From assembly GCA_947396885.1 (NCBI GenBank), contig OX377202.1, positions 21,390,001 through 21,454,000 on the forward strand: 64,000 nucleotides of DNA. The letters are read 5' to 3'. The translations under genes and the position numbers were made by a program. Under the pieces are notes generated by a model, which saw only the letters and a program-made list of their open reading frames with translations, was not told where the DNA came from and did not search any database. Source of the stretch: Heligmosomoides polygyrus polygyrus (taxonomy: Eukaryota > Nematoda > Chromadorea > Rhabditida > Heligmosomidae). Below, piece after piece: positions 21,906 to 33,335 of the stretch. Positions within the stretch are counted from its first letter, which is position 1. Every line of letters begins with the position of its first letter.

Positions 21906-22770
21906 TTTTTTGATCGCAACAAGACATCATTTAGACTGCATACATCCACGATACCAGCCATATAAGGCTTAAAGAACTGTCTTGAGAAAGGAAAGCATGG
22001 CTGAAAAACAGAAAAACTATGGTCCCATTTTCTGCTCCCGTTTATCTCCGGCAAAGTGATTGCTGATTTCTATCGAGCCAGCCTTTCACAGCTGCAAAAC
22101 GATGTTGTTTGAGTGGTCATTCTTTATGACAGCATGAAGAAGCTCTATGATAATCACTTCCTCTCGGGAAACTACGTTCTTGGAAAAGTGGTGGGTTAGG
22201 AGGTTACTCTAAGGTTGGAATAATCTACCACATATATCGCTTCACGTGTAACATCTAATACCTTGTAGAAACACGAATGTCCTTTGCCATACGTATTAAG
22301 TAACTTTTATCAAGTAAACCAAGTGGATAGCTGATCTGCGCAAGCATAGGACAGATGCGCATATCGGGAAAGATTCAGGGATGGGTGGAAATTTTGAAAA
22401 AAAAAATTCAGAAAACACAAAATAAAGTAATAAAGAATCGGGAAACTGAAAATCCAAAAACGCCAGTAAACAGAAAGTTTCGAATTTTGCTTGAGGTACC
22501 TTTTGTATCTAAATAGGAGCGCAACCGCGCACGTTGAGCGGGAGTGCTTCAGGATGCTCTCTGTTTCACCAATTCTTGGACTGCCGACGTTATACTGTGG
22601 TGTTCCGGTCTGTATTTCTGGCACGTCTACCCTTATCCTAGTTTATATTTGCGCCACTGCGCGGCGCGGCACCATTGTCGGAATAGATATCGACCGGGCG
22701 GCGCGAAAAATCGATACCTATGGCGGTCGTCGTGCCGCGCCCCGTGGCGGTGCAAATGTAAATTAGGGCT
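21906..22770. other. No recognisable gene
   Basis: Intergenic. Overlapping ORFs at 22,310-22,906 lack recognisable domains and the last runs into a MITE. Confidence 0.4.
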
Positions 22771-22908
22771 TAAGGTCCCCACAGAGTCCGCGGCCCTATA
22801 CTTAACCATAGGGCAGAGACGCAGAGCTCGCCGCCGGCGGCGTCCCTGCCCTATCCTTAACCAAAGCGGCGAGCGGCGTTGCCGCAGATCTCTGTGGGGG
22901 CCTTAGGA
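22771..22908. mobile_element. Short GC-rich MITE
   Basis: Inverted ends CTTAAGGTCCCCACAGAG (22,773 on) and CTCTGTGGGGGCCTTAGG (to about 22,908) bound about 137 bp. The interior shares CCATAGGGCAG and ACGCAGAGCTCGCCGCC with the MITE at 10,757-11,136, so both belong to one family. Confidence 0.7.
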
Positions 22909-23124
22909 GTCTCGTACTCTCGACTTGCCAGTTGCTGGAGCTGAGCTAGATCTGGCACGCATATTGAACTAGATCGTCTATTGTGATCATCTCTTGCGTT
23001 GATTGCGACCTCTATTTAATCTAATCTATTTTACCTTTTATCGATTCGTCAACGTAGGTTGCCGTAAAAGGTCGATTGCTTTCAATTGATTTCGTTCGGT
23101 TTCCTCTGCGGTTAACTGCTGTTA

Positions 23125-23930
23125 TCATGAAGACGCTTTCGGCTGCTTCCGTTAAGGTTGCAAATTTGAACGAATCGTCGGACTCGGTGTTAAGTGACGA
23201 TGCCAGTTCGAAAGAGCTAGTCAAGGCTATGGACGAGGTCACGGGATCTTCTTCGGTACCGCGTTGCGTAAAGAAAGCACTCTGAATTTTATCTCGACAG
23301 CTGAGCCGACTTGAGGAGAAGGATAAGATGATCGGTGAACTGCGGAAGGAAAACGAAGCCTTGCGTCAAACCATAGCTTCCCTTGCGCATAAGAAGATGT
23401 CATCTAGTTCATGTGAACCACCTGCTCAAAATAACTCTTCTGTGTTGTCTCGTAATTTGGTTTTCGAGTCAGAGTCCGAACGTCATCGATCTGCAATTAG
23501 GTCGCGGAGGTCGTGTCCCGGAACTTAAGAATGCTCGTATAAGAGATCGTGTTTGTTATGATTTTGAGTCTGTCTGTAACGTGTTGTGTTTTCTTGGTGT
23601 GGGGTGCTACCTTTTGTTGTCTATCGGTTGGGTAAACCGATTGAAGGTGGTAACAGACTTATTAAGGTAGTTTTGCCCAGCTCCAAGTTCCAAAAAAGGC
23701 GGTACAATGTGCGAAGCGCTTGGGTCGTTTTCCTCTAAAGGGGTATACCTCAGGCATTTGCTCCCTTTGGGGAAGTTCAACCGTCGTCGTGACCTAGAAG
23801 CTTACGAGTCTCCTCCTTCGCAAATCCTCAGCGGCGAAGTGGATACAAGCTTGTTGGACTCCGTGGTCAAGACGAATACGGGCCCGTTTGCCAGTTCGCC
23901 AGCTAGCGTTCGCCTTTTAACTAATGTCTA
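23125..23930 (+). pseudogene. CR1-like ORF1 relic
   Basis: Reads LNESSDSVLSDDASSKELVK (23,170-23,225), then a coiled-coil-like segment LEEKDKMIGELRKENEALRQ (23,307-23,366), a serine-rich linker, FESESERHRSA and, in shifting frames, VYRLGKPIEGG and IKVVLPSSKFQ. This is the order in ORF1 proteins of nematode CR1-like elements: a coiled coil, then an RRM-like domain. Frameshifts start near 23,520. It abuts the opposite-strand RTE at about 23,935. Confidence 0.6.
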
Positions 23931-23934
23931 CTTA

Positions 23935-26500
23935 AAAGATTTCTTGAAACGGTTGCCATGTGACACGGAGACTCCATCTATCGTCCTTTCGTCGAAGCAG
24001 GTGTCCGACCCAGCGATATTTGGACTTCATGTACTGCAGCGGGTCTGCTAATTGCGACTTCTCCCATAGCTCCGAGCTTCGTAGGCCTTCTTGCCATTGC
24101 TGAGGAAGGCTTGTCCTTAGAAGACATCTCTTCAGTGCACGATGCGTAGTTTGCATCGCTCTGGCGATTGTCTTGTTGTCGGGCCAGGTTTCCGTCGCGT
24201 AACACATCGCAGGCAGTACAGAGGCGTTGAATATCGAGGCCCTGAGGCCGGGATCCTTGACCTGATCGGTGACTTCGTGAATCGAACTGAAGGCTGCCCA
24301 TGCTGCGCGTCTCCTGCGGGCGATTTCAGGAGCGAGGTCGTTATCCATGTTCAGCTCTCTTCCCAGATAGACGTAGGAGTCGACCTGTTGCAGAGCGACT
24401 CCATTTAACCTTACGAGTCCCGTGTCACACCACTGGTTGACCATAAATTGTGTCATGGACATAGTCATGTCCAATCCAATCTTCATACCTGCCACATTGA
24501 GCTCGTTCAGCATTTCCTCGGCTTCTGCCGTGCTGGTAGAGATGAGAACAATATCGACGGCGAAGCGAAGCTGATCCGTTTACCGTCGGCAAGGTAGCCT
24601 TTATCGTCCCAATTCAAGTCTTTCATGGCATCCTGGAGTGCCGCTGTGAATAGCTTGGGAGAAATCGTGTCTCCCTGCCGTACTCCTTTCCTGATAGGAA
24701 TTTTAAGCTTTCGATCAAACAGCTGGATGGTAGTCGAAGTGTTCGAGAAGCACTCGTCGAGAAGTCGGATGTAGGGCGATGGTATACCAGCGTGCACAAG
24801 GGCGTTCAGAATGGCGTTGATTTCCACAGAGTCGAACGCTTTCCGATAATCCACGAAGACAAGGACAAGTGGGAGGTGGTATTCGCGGCTCCTTTCGATG
24901 AGCTGTGAGACAGTCTGAATATGGTCCATGCAGGACAAATCCTTGCGAAACCCTGCTTGGCTCCACTGGCTGATATTCATCCAAGCAACGCTCCATGCGG
25001 TTAAGCAGTATCTTGGTGAAGATCTTGTACACAACCGAGAGAAGACTGATGGGTCGATAGTTGTTGATATCCTCCTGCTGACCTTTTTTGAAGATTGAAA
25101 CTGTTTTCGACTCCTTCCATGAGTCCGGAATCCTACCAAGTCGAAGGTAGTGGTTGAAGTGCTTGGCAAGAAGTGAGCAGACGGCACTACCACCCGCACG
25201 AAGGAGATCAGCAGAAATGCCGTCCGGTCCGGGAGCAGTGCCCGGCTTCATCCTTCTGATGGCATGAGCAACTTCTGATTCCAAAATGGGAGGTACTTCC
25301 TCAGCTGGTGGCATCAAGCATTTCGGGACAGTGACGGAAGAACGGAACAGATCTGTGTAGAATTCTTGAACGATGGCCTCCATCGCTCTTCGAGACGTTT
25401 GCGTTGTTCCATCCTTATCCACAAGGGCTGACATTATTGCCTTCTGATCGCAGAGATCTCGTTTGCAGCGCTTTATGCTTGAACCTTTCTCAGCCGCTTC
25501 TAACAGCTTCAATCTTCTGTAGGCTCGAATGGACTCCTTCACTGCAATTCGACAGGCCTTCGAGATGGTGACCTTTTCCAGATGGGAAGCATTAGGATCC
25601 AGTTTAACAGCTCTTCTTTGCTCCAAGAGTTTAATCGCATGTGCGTTGAGTCTTGAAGCAGACGGCGATGTGGCATCGCAGGAGCTGCTAGCACATTTCA
25701 ACAGTCCTTTGGAGAGAAGGTCGTAGTCTTCCGATGGATCTTCAAGAAGATTCCAATCATACGCCTTTATCGCATATTCCAACTCCTCAGACTTGAATGT
25801 GGGGATCCTCACCGGTGCCGGTTTATGGGTGTCACGCTTGAACATCCTCATTTTGAGAGTCAGCTTCGCACGGACAAGACGGTGATCCGAGCCGGTGTCA
25901 AATGAAGGCAGCACGGAGACGTCGTACAGACTCCAGCGTCTGTTCGTAAGAACATGGTCGATCTCCGAACGTGTTTCTCCATTTGGGCTTTCCCAGGTTC
26001 ATCGTCGGTTTGAAGGCTTCTTAAACATAGAATTTCCATGGTAGAGACGGCACGCGGATAGGAAGTCTATCAGGCGCTCTCAGTGTTCGTTCCTTGAGGA
26101 AGGTCCATGTGGTCCTAGCCTCCATTCGTCGTGATCATTCGTACCGACGATAGCGTTAAAGTCACCAACGACAACTTTGTAGTAGCTCTTCTCGTCGTTG
26201 GCAGCCCTTTCGAGCAGCTTGTAGAATTCCTCCTTTTCTTCATCTGTGGCCGCAGATGTTGAGCATATCCATTTATGATGGAGATGGTTCCTTGATCTTT
26301 GGTTTCCAGACGAAGAACAGCCACTCGCGAACTGATGATCTTGTAAGAGTCTACTAGGTGCACTGTCGAATTGACGAGAAATCCAACTCCGCCAATATTC
26401 TTTCTGTCCACCTTTACTCCGATAATGAGAAGCTCGTTGTGGTCGGTGTTTCTTATGGTTTCCGTTCTGCCTTTTGTTTCCTGCAGGACGATAAGGTCGT
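23935..26500 (-). mobile_element. RTE-clade retrotransposon, decayed and truncated
   Basis: Minus-strand element with the endonuclease at high coordinates. NIGGVGFLVNSTVHLVDSYK and SIINGYA (about 26,260-26,405) are AP-endonuclease motifs, and VVVGDFNAIVGTNDHDE (about 26,130-26,180) carries the GDFN box. RT then follows: AIRRMKPGTAPGPDGISADL, NNYRPISLLSVVYKIFTKIL, FVDYRKAFDSVE (24,830-24,870), GVRQGDTISPKLFTAAL. The post-RT part reads FSSIHEVTDQVKDP then YRWVGHLLRRKDDRWS. The catalytic aspartate box is lost in a frame break near 24,545. The 3' end stops at about 23,935 with no tail. A different family from the two other RTEs. Confidence 0.9.
24715..25914 (-). pseudogene. RTE linker and reverse transcriptase fragment
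   Basis: The longest uninterrupted piece (399 codons) of the RTE above. It begins in the C-terminal endonuclease (FDTGSDHRLVRAKLTLKM), passes through the linker and contains RT fingers (TAPGPDGISADLLRAGGSAV, ESKTVSIFKKGQQEDINNYR). A frameshift near 24,970 moves the palm into the overlapping 24,507-25,199 frame, where SREYHLPLVLVFVDYRKAFD is found. Confidence 0.88.
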
Positions 26501-26630
26501 ATTATTATTATTATTATTATTCGTCGTGGTCATTCGTACCGACGATAGCGTTAAAGTCACCAACGACAACTTTGTAGTAGCTCTTCTCGTCGTTGGCAGC
26601 CCTTTCGAGCAGCTTGTAGAATTCCTCCTA
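26497..26630 (-). repeat. Duplicated RTE endonuclease segment behind a (TTA)n run
   Basis: 26,521-26,630 is a nearly exact second copy of 26,122-26,232: TCGTCGTGGTCATTCGTACC onward, ending at GTAGAATTCCTCCT. It is joined to the 5' part of the RTE through an ATT run (26,497-26,520). Confidence 0.85.
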
Positions 26631-26639
26631 CACATATTA

Positions 26640-27184
26640 GATTGTTGTTATTACGCTTTCTCATGATCACAGGCCTTAATTTTAGACCATCAGTTCTTAC
26701 AACAAATCAAGGTTGGCTATTTGCGCCTTCATATGTGCTAGTTTTCAACAATGCCTATCTATCATATCATTTCTCCGAAAATAAAAGGCTTTATTGCTCT
26801 TTCTTTTTAGTTAACAGCTATGGTACAAATCTATGAAACAATTAAAACACAAGCGCTTGTCACAGCAACAAAACACATTAGTAAATTTTCCATACCTTGT
26901 TTGACGGCTTCAAAACCTGTTCTCGTAGAAGATTCGAAAGCCTCTTGAATACTTACTTATTCGCTCTCTTATGTGACCTGTGGAAAAGAGATGACCACTA
27001 CAAGATGAGAAGCTGCTTATTTTAATGCAACTAAACCCCTTCTTTCCAACTCCCGTAAAAGGGTCATGTGGTATTCCGTCCTAATCCACCTAAATCGGCT
27101 TGTCATAGAAGAAAGAGATCGACATCCTCTCTCTGCCCCACGACAGAAAATAAGGGCCTGCTAAAAACGATAACTGTTCCATAA
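26640..27184. other. No recognisable gene
   Basis: AT-rich intergenic sequence. ATTAAAATAAG on the minus strand near 27,027 could serve as a polyadenylation signal for the ORF that follows. Confidence 0.35.
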
Positions 27185-27610
27185 TCAGCGCTGTGAGAAA
27201 TGACAAGAAGATGCTTTTTCACAGGAATTCGTTTCTTCCGAAACATGCTTGCCGTCAAAGAGGACAGATTTCTCTAACGGCGATTCGCTGTTGTCGTCCT
27301 CCTCACACTCATCATTAGGTGTCCAGACGACATCCACCTCATCAAACGCACCTATGAAACTATTTGGACGATACGTGTAGAAAGGTCCTATTTTCATTAT
27401 ACTTCCTCTAACCTGAACCGACTCTTCTTCCTGACAGTCGACAGCTCCATATATGGCGTCCAGAAAAAGTCCTTTTTTGGCGTCCGCAACCGCTATCTCT
27501 CTCCTTGTCGGGGAAGTGAAATCCGGTGTGAAGGTGGGAAGTAATCGACCGACAACACGTTCAGGTGAGAACGGCGTTTTATCACACGCACCGATATGGC
27601 CCGTGTTCAC
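27185..27610 (-). CDS. Hypothetical protein (141 codons), unrecognised
   Basis: An open frame with natural-looking composition and no matching transposon: KTPFSPERVVGRLLPTFTPD at the start, then GLFLDAIYGAVDCQEEES and RGSIMKIGPFYTYRPNSF, then an acidic stretch (NDECEEDDNSE) and a cysteine-containing end. No signal peptide or membrane segment. An in-frame TAG lies 9 bases before the GTG at 27,610 and no ATG opens the frame, so it may be the last exon of a spliced gene with a weak acceptor (CTACAATAG) just upstream. I do not recognise the family. It lies about 330 bp from the RTE on the opposite strand. Confidence 0.4.
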   Translation of the reverse strand: MNTGHIGACDKTPFSPERVVGRLLPTFTPDFTSPTRREIAVADAKKGLFLDAIYGAVDCQEEESVQVRGSIMKIGPFYTYRPNSFIGAFDEVDVVWTPNDECEEDDNSESPLEKSVLFDGKHVSEETNSCEKASSCHFSQR

Positions 27611-28104
27611 AGCATTCTATTGTAGGATACGCGTATTTGTGTGCATTTACGGTAATGCTGGTGATATGGTGTGATATAGTAATGGTGCGGATAGGCAATG
27701 TTGAAAAATTAGCACATATAAAGGTGCAAATAGTCAGCCTTGATTTGTTTTCAGCATTTATAGTCTAAAATAACTTCTGTGGTCACGAGAAAGCGTAATA
27801 ACAACAAACTAATACGTGGAAAACTGATAGCAGCATTCTGACTCAAACTGAAAAGCCCGCCGCTGTGCTTCCATGGGTCGGCAGTGTTACCGGCTGCACC
27901 ACCGAGGCACATCTTGTTGTGTGTCGTAGGGGTTGATAGTAACTCCGTCTGTGGAAGTCTTTCTTTCACTGCCGGTCCCAAGCCCGGGTAAAGGAGGAGA
28001 GTTGGTCCCCTGCCGAGGGACTAAAAACTAGGCAAGAAACCATGTAGAATCGTGATACGAATTCAGTTCAAGCTACCGCATCCGGGGCAACCGATGCGCC
28101 GGCG

Positions 28105-28900
28105 TTGGTGAACCGAAACCGGGGCGCCGGTGCGAAGTCCACTACTGGTTATACGGCAAAGATGTCCACTCCAAAACGAGAAGTTACGGTTGCGTCGTGG
28201 AACGTCCGACATACGGCATATCAGGTAGGACAGAAGGAGATCATCGCACGTGAGATTGTCAGATACAAGGTGAACATTGCTGCGCTATCGGAACTACGGC
28301 TCACTGGATCCGGACGAACGAAAATACCTGTCCCCGACAAAAACGCTCAGGTTACATTGTTTTAATTTGGTGGAGACAAGGCGTCGGATTCGCTTTCGAC
28401 GAAAAAGCAGTTAACTGTGTATCGCGTTCCATCCAATCTCCAGCCGAATAGCAGTATTGACGCTTTCTAGCACAATTCGGACACACATCTTCTCAGTGTA
28501 TGCGCCCACAGAGATCAGCCCAGATGGTGCAAAAGACGACTTCTACAACAGCTTACAGACGGCTATTGACTTGGTCTCGAAAACAGATGTTATCTTGATT
28601 GCTGGAGACTTTATTATTGTGTTGGCAGGAATCGCACCGGATGGGAGGAGGTACTGGGTCGACATGGTGTAGTCGAAGTAAACGACAATGGTGTTCGGCT
28701 CCTGACATTTGCTGCCGCAAATGGATTACTGATCAGTAGTAGCATCTTTCAACATAGGCAGATCCATCAGCTAACGTGGTGTACGCCAAATGGCAGTGAC
28801 TCTGCACTTCTGGACTATGTCTTCATCAACAGGCGATTTAGAACATCTATCTGCGACGTACGAGTTAAACGTGGTGCTGACTGTAGATCGGATCACCACC
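28105..28900 (+). pseudogene. RTE endonuclease domain, interrupted
   Basis: Begins with REVTVASWNVRHTAYQVGQK (28,163-28,225) and NIAALSELRLTGSG, the N-terminal endonuclease motifs; the glutamate expected in QE-type boxes appears as SELR. A stop ends this piece at 28,365. FSVYAPTEISPDGA and ILIAGDF continue in another frame (28,489-28,615), then a third piece leads into the RT. The catalytic GDFN reads GDFI. Confidence 0.85.
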
Positions 28901-28902
28901 TC

Positions 28903-31073
28903 GTGTGTGCCAGATTACGGCTCAGGCTGCAGAAAGCAAGAGGAAGTACTAAGCGTATCATACGACGAAACTGGTCCATCCTCGCGGAGCCATCATCCAG
29001 ACTACAATTCCAACTAAAGCTGGCGGATCGCTTTGCTTCACTTGCGGAGAAGTGCGATGTAGATGAAGAAGAAAGGCAGTTCACGAGTGCGGTTTGCAAA
29101 AGCACTGAGGAAATTTGTCCAATTATTAGGCAACGCACACAGCCCTGGATATCGGAGGCGTGTCTCGATCTCATCGATCAAAGAAAACGCGCAAAACTCG
29201 CGAATCATGAACGGTACGCCGAACTCAATCGCGCAACTCGACGCCAACTCAAACTCGAACGTGAAGCTTATTGGAATTCTATAGCGGAACAAGCCGAGGA
29301 TGCTGCTTGCAGAAATGAATTTCGAGCTCTTTACGCCACGTTGAGACGCCTTACAGGTCAGAAAAGCCGACAAACGATAACATCAGAAAGGCTCGCAAAA
29401 TCACTTCAAGAGCGCCTCCAACGATGGAAAGAGTTCTTCGAGACAATGTACAATCATGCCGCACCAGGAGGCCTCAAACTGCACCACCATCGGTCCTTAT
29501 ACCAGAGACAGTCGCATCGGAGACTACGCCTACCAGAGACGAGGTTGCTGAAGCTATCAAGCTATTACGAAAAGCAAAGCTGCTGGAAGGCTGGCGGAGA
29601 AGTACTGGTCAACCGCTTACATTCCCTGCTGAAGTTAATTTGGAGAGCGGAAAAAATTCCGGCGGCATGGAAACAGGCTATCATCATACCAGTCCCGAAA
29701 AAAGGAGACGGTTGTGACTGCAAAAACTATCGCGGAATAAGCCTGCTTTCTATAACGGGAAAGGTTTTCACGAGAGTACTTCAAGCAAGGCTGCAGAAAC
29801 AACGTGAATGTACCGCTAGGGAGGAACAAGCTGGCTTTCGTCCAGGAAGAGGCTGCTGCGAGCAGATTTTTGCTCTCAGACAGATAATGGAAGAACGCAT
29901 ACGATGTGGAATGCGAATGATCATCGTATTTGTAGATTTCCGGGCAGCATTCAATAGCGTCTACTGATCAGTTCTTTGGAAAGCAATGGAATCAGAGCAT
30001 ATTGCACCAAAAATAGTGCGACTGCTACAAGAAACCTACGCCACCTGCTCCAGCTTTGTCCGTGTACGTGAAGGAATGTCAAACGCGTTAACAATTCGAT
30101 CTGGTGTAAGGCAAGGATGCGTGTTGTCGCCGCTGCTGTTCAATATCGTTGTGGATGCAATTACGCGGAAGGTGTTTAGTGGACGACAAGGAGTTCAAAT
30201 TGGAGATAACCAGTTTGCTACGGACCTCATGTTCGCTGACGATAGTGCAATCTTTGCAGACACTGATGCAGAGGAAAACGATATTCTTTTAGAAATCGCT
30301 GCTATTGCTCTTCTATACGAATCAACTATAAACGCTGAAAAGACAAAGGCGCTCACAACCGATGGCTCACGATGCACACTCTGCTTGTACAACTCCCAGA
30401 TCGAACAAGTCGCGGAGTTCAAGTACCTCGGTTCTATAGTGCAGCAGAACAAAGTCTCATGCACCGCGGAAATCCATAGCAGAATTCGCAAGGCTGCGAC
30501 GACCTTCGGCTCACTAGCCTGGTGTCTATGGAGGAGACACAACGTGTCGCTCGCAACAAAAATGCGTGTATTTCCATTGTAATGCCAATATTGCTTTATG
30601 GTGCGGAAACATGGGTACTTCTGAAAACTGATTTGCAGAAGCTGGAAGTCTTCCACATAAGGTTCCTCAGGCGTATACTAAACGTCTCAATTCGTGATCG
30701 GATTAAAAATGACAATATCCGCAAGTCCTGCTGCAACCATCCCACTGTCGAATCTGAAATCCGAAAACGCAGGCTACGGTGGTTTGGACATGTAAGTCGA
30801 ATGGCGGCTCAACGAATACCCAAAAAATTGCTGCAAAGAATCAGACCAAGTAAATGGAAAGTCCAGCGAGCTGCACAAAAGAAGGCGTGGATAAAACAAA
30901 TACACGACGACTTGAGTAAACGAGGCTTGCGTTTAGAGCGCGGGAGTGAAATCGCTCTGGATCGTCTGGCATGGCAGAATTTTGTCCGTAACTCTCACCA
31001 CTCCATGGCACCCACAGCGACGTTATTGACTACGAGGACGCCCTCAAACCTAATGCCCGCTAAAGGGGAGTAA
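28903..31073 (+). pseudogene. RTE reverse transcriptase, interrupted
   Basis: 28,903-29,967 reads the linker and fingers: WKQAIIIPVPKKGDGCDCKN, YRGISLLSITGKVFTRVLQA, EEQAGFRPGRGCCEQIFALR, MIIVFVDFRAAFNSVY, ending in a single TGA. There is an internal shift around 29,480-29,580. 29,986-30,582 continues with GVRQGCVLSPLLFNIVVDAI and the catalytic LMFADDSAIFA, and VAEFKYLGSIV. 30,522-31,073 gives PILLYGAETWVLL and RLRWFGHVSRMA, the family C-terminus. A premature stop and two frameshifts remain. Confidence 0.9.
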
Positions 31074-31099
31074 GTAAGTAAGGGGTTGATAGTAGTTGC

Positions 31100-33330
31100 G
31101 CGCACGCCTTCAGACCTCGTTTTCAGGTCTTTAAAAAAGGGTGAGCAAAAACTAACTGTGGTTCTAGACTCTACTCATGGGGACCTACATCTTGCCAAAA
31201 TAGCATAGCAAAAGCTTGGGAACCTTTCTTTGTTAGTTCGAATTCTGACATATACATCTTTACTTAAACGTGGTTAAAACCACATCACGTTCTTTCTTCT
31301 GTTTTGTGTAACGTTGATCGTGAGTATTTGGCTATACGCTATGACAGAACCAATAGAACTGGAGGTGGAGTAGCGATCTTCCAAGGAATGGCATTGTGGC
31401 TGTGGAAGTTTTTTTCCCAGTCAGTTGATGATGCATACGAAATTCTCTCTGCCGATGTGATTCCTGAATGGTGGAAGGTTAGGTTCATAGTACTAGTTTA
31501 TCGTGCACCATCCTGCAATGCCGTGCATAACAGACAGCTTATGCATGCCGTTAGTGAATTCATGGGGTGTGGACACTCAGCTGTGTTTCAGGGAGATTTT
31601 AACTACCTTGATGTTGAATCGTTGTATTTGGACAAGCCAGTGTCCGCTGAGTAATGCTTTTGTAGATATGGTAAGGAGTCATAAGTAGGACAGATAGAGA
31701 GCCTGCTAGAGGAAGACATGTTCTTGACATGTTATTTTCAGCTAAAAAGGCACTATTGAAGAAGTATCTGTTGGTCGTAGGATGGGATTGAGTGATCATA
31801 GCAAAGTTAAATTTTCTTGTATGGAGCCTATTCATACTCATCGCCGTCAATTTCTTAGATATGATTACAATCTGGTTTGTCACTTCCTTTAATCTATTTT
31901 GTGGCCAAATTCCTTCGATGCTGCTCCGAGTGTAGATGAGAAATATGAAATCCTCATCAAGGTTGTGTCACTAGCTGTTGATATGGTCTGTTCTATGGGA
32001 GCGTGTTAAGGCTAGAAAGGCCCATTTGCCATAGTATTTGCAAAACATGTTTAATCATAGAGAGTATTTATTTAGAGTTGTTAAAGACACCACGGTGTCA
32101 ATGAATGGGTTGAGTTGAACGAATTCAGTAAAAAGTCCATAAAGCATTGCAAAAGTTCAAAAGTAATGTTGAGAAAGTTCTTGAATCCGGGAGTAGTAGT
32201 AAGTTCTATAGCTGCTTGACAAGAAGATTGAGTGATAATCAGCTGATTAATTGTAGGGTAAAAGATAGCAGAGTGGCGGTTGCAGATGATGATAAGGCGG
32301 AATTGCTGACTGATAAATTTTGCGAGGTCTTTCTGGAGGAAAATTATGAGCTGTCTAGCTATAATCCGGACGTGTGTCAGCCCATAGACACATTTCCGTG
32401 GTTTGATGGCAAAATGATATGTGAAATTATTCACTTGTGTACCTACTGATCTTCGCTTACTACGGATTGCATTCCCACTCCGTTTTTCGAAAAAGCCGCG
32501 CATGTGACTGCTGGTCCGTTGTCACACCTTTTCAACCGATCTTTAATGCGTAGTGAATTTCCTCAGCGGCGGAAACGTTACTATGTAACACCTTTTCTTG
32601 AAGAGAAACCTTCGAGGATGTCAGTAACTATAGGCCGGTCGTATCACGTGATCAACTCTCATTTTTTAAGTTTCTTTCTCGGAACAATGTTATCTCTGAT
32701 ACCCAACATGTGCTCATGCCGTGTAAACTGGTAGAAACTAATTTACTCGAATGTTTGAATGATTGGACAGCTTATCTTGATTCTAAGAAACCATGTGCCG
32801 TTGTATGTTTTGATTTTTCCAATGGATTTGATCAGGTGAGTCGTAGGAATTTTCTGCATAAATTAAGAAAGCTGAGATTCCAAGGACCCATTCCAAGATT
32901 CTGAGGAATAGCTACCTGGGTCTGCACACTCTAGAATCACGTCGTAAGTTGAGGGATGTTTATGTCGTCTTCAAGTTGCTGAGAGTTTGTTTAAGGTGCG
33001 GAGTCTCGAAATCCTATTTAGTATTGCCGTAAGAAACGCGCGGCGGTCTATGTAAGCTGTCTTACGCCAAGCCTAGATCTAATCTTAGGGCTATATCCCT
33101 CACGGTAGGAGCTGCTTCCGCCTAACGCGCGTTAAGGATTGGTGTTCCAGCCTCCTGATGCTCGCTTCAAACGTTCAAGCGAATGGCCATACGTAAATTG
33201 CTTGTCTATTGAAGGGTGCATTTGTGTTTCTTTGTTGTCATGATGTGGTTTTCTTTCTGAAGTGTTCTATTTTTGTGGTTTTCTTGAACGTGCATCTTAA
33301 ACACACGTATTCAAATAAATAATACGATTT
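31100..33330 (+). mobile_element. CR1-like retrotransposon with internal RT deletion
   Basis: Endonuclease: TWLKPHHV near 31,270, then NVDREYLAIRYDRTNRTGGG (31,307-31,366), VLVYRAPSC and VFQGDFN (about 31,590-31,610). Linker: FKSNVEKVLESGSSSKFYSC (32,153-32,212) and LTDKFCEVFLEENYEL. RT: LVETNLLECLNDWTAYLDSK and AVVCFDFSNGFDQV (32,800-32,841). At 32,904 the sequence jumps to the post-RT C-terminus, YLGLHTLESRRKLRDVYVVF (32,913-32,972), with the GVLSPLLF and YADD blocks absent. The 3' region ends in AAATAAATAATA near 33,325. Frameshifts throughout. Confidence 0.88.
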
Positions 33331-33335
33331 TTGCC

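Larger units (their letters stand above)
27942..31080 (+). mobile_element. Near full-length RTE-clade retrotransposon
   Basis: A 3,139-bp element between two copies of AGGGGTTGATAGTA (27,928-27,941 and 31,081-31,094), a perfect 14-bp TSD. It has a 5' leader (27,942-28,100), an APE-type endonuclease, an RT and a (TAAG)n/(AAGT)n tail at 31,070-31,080. Short tandem tails and a single endonuclease-RT protein of this size are RTE hallmarks. Reading frames are interrupted in both domains, so it is no longer autonomous, but the intact TSD and full length suggest a fairly recent insertion. Confidence 0.93.
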
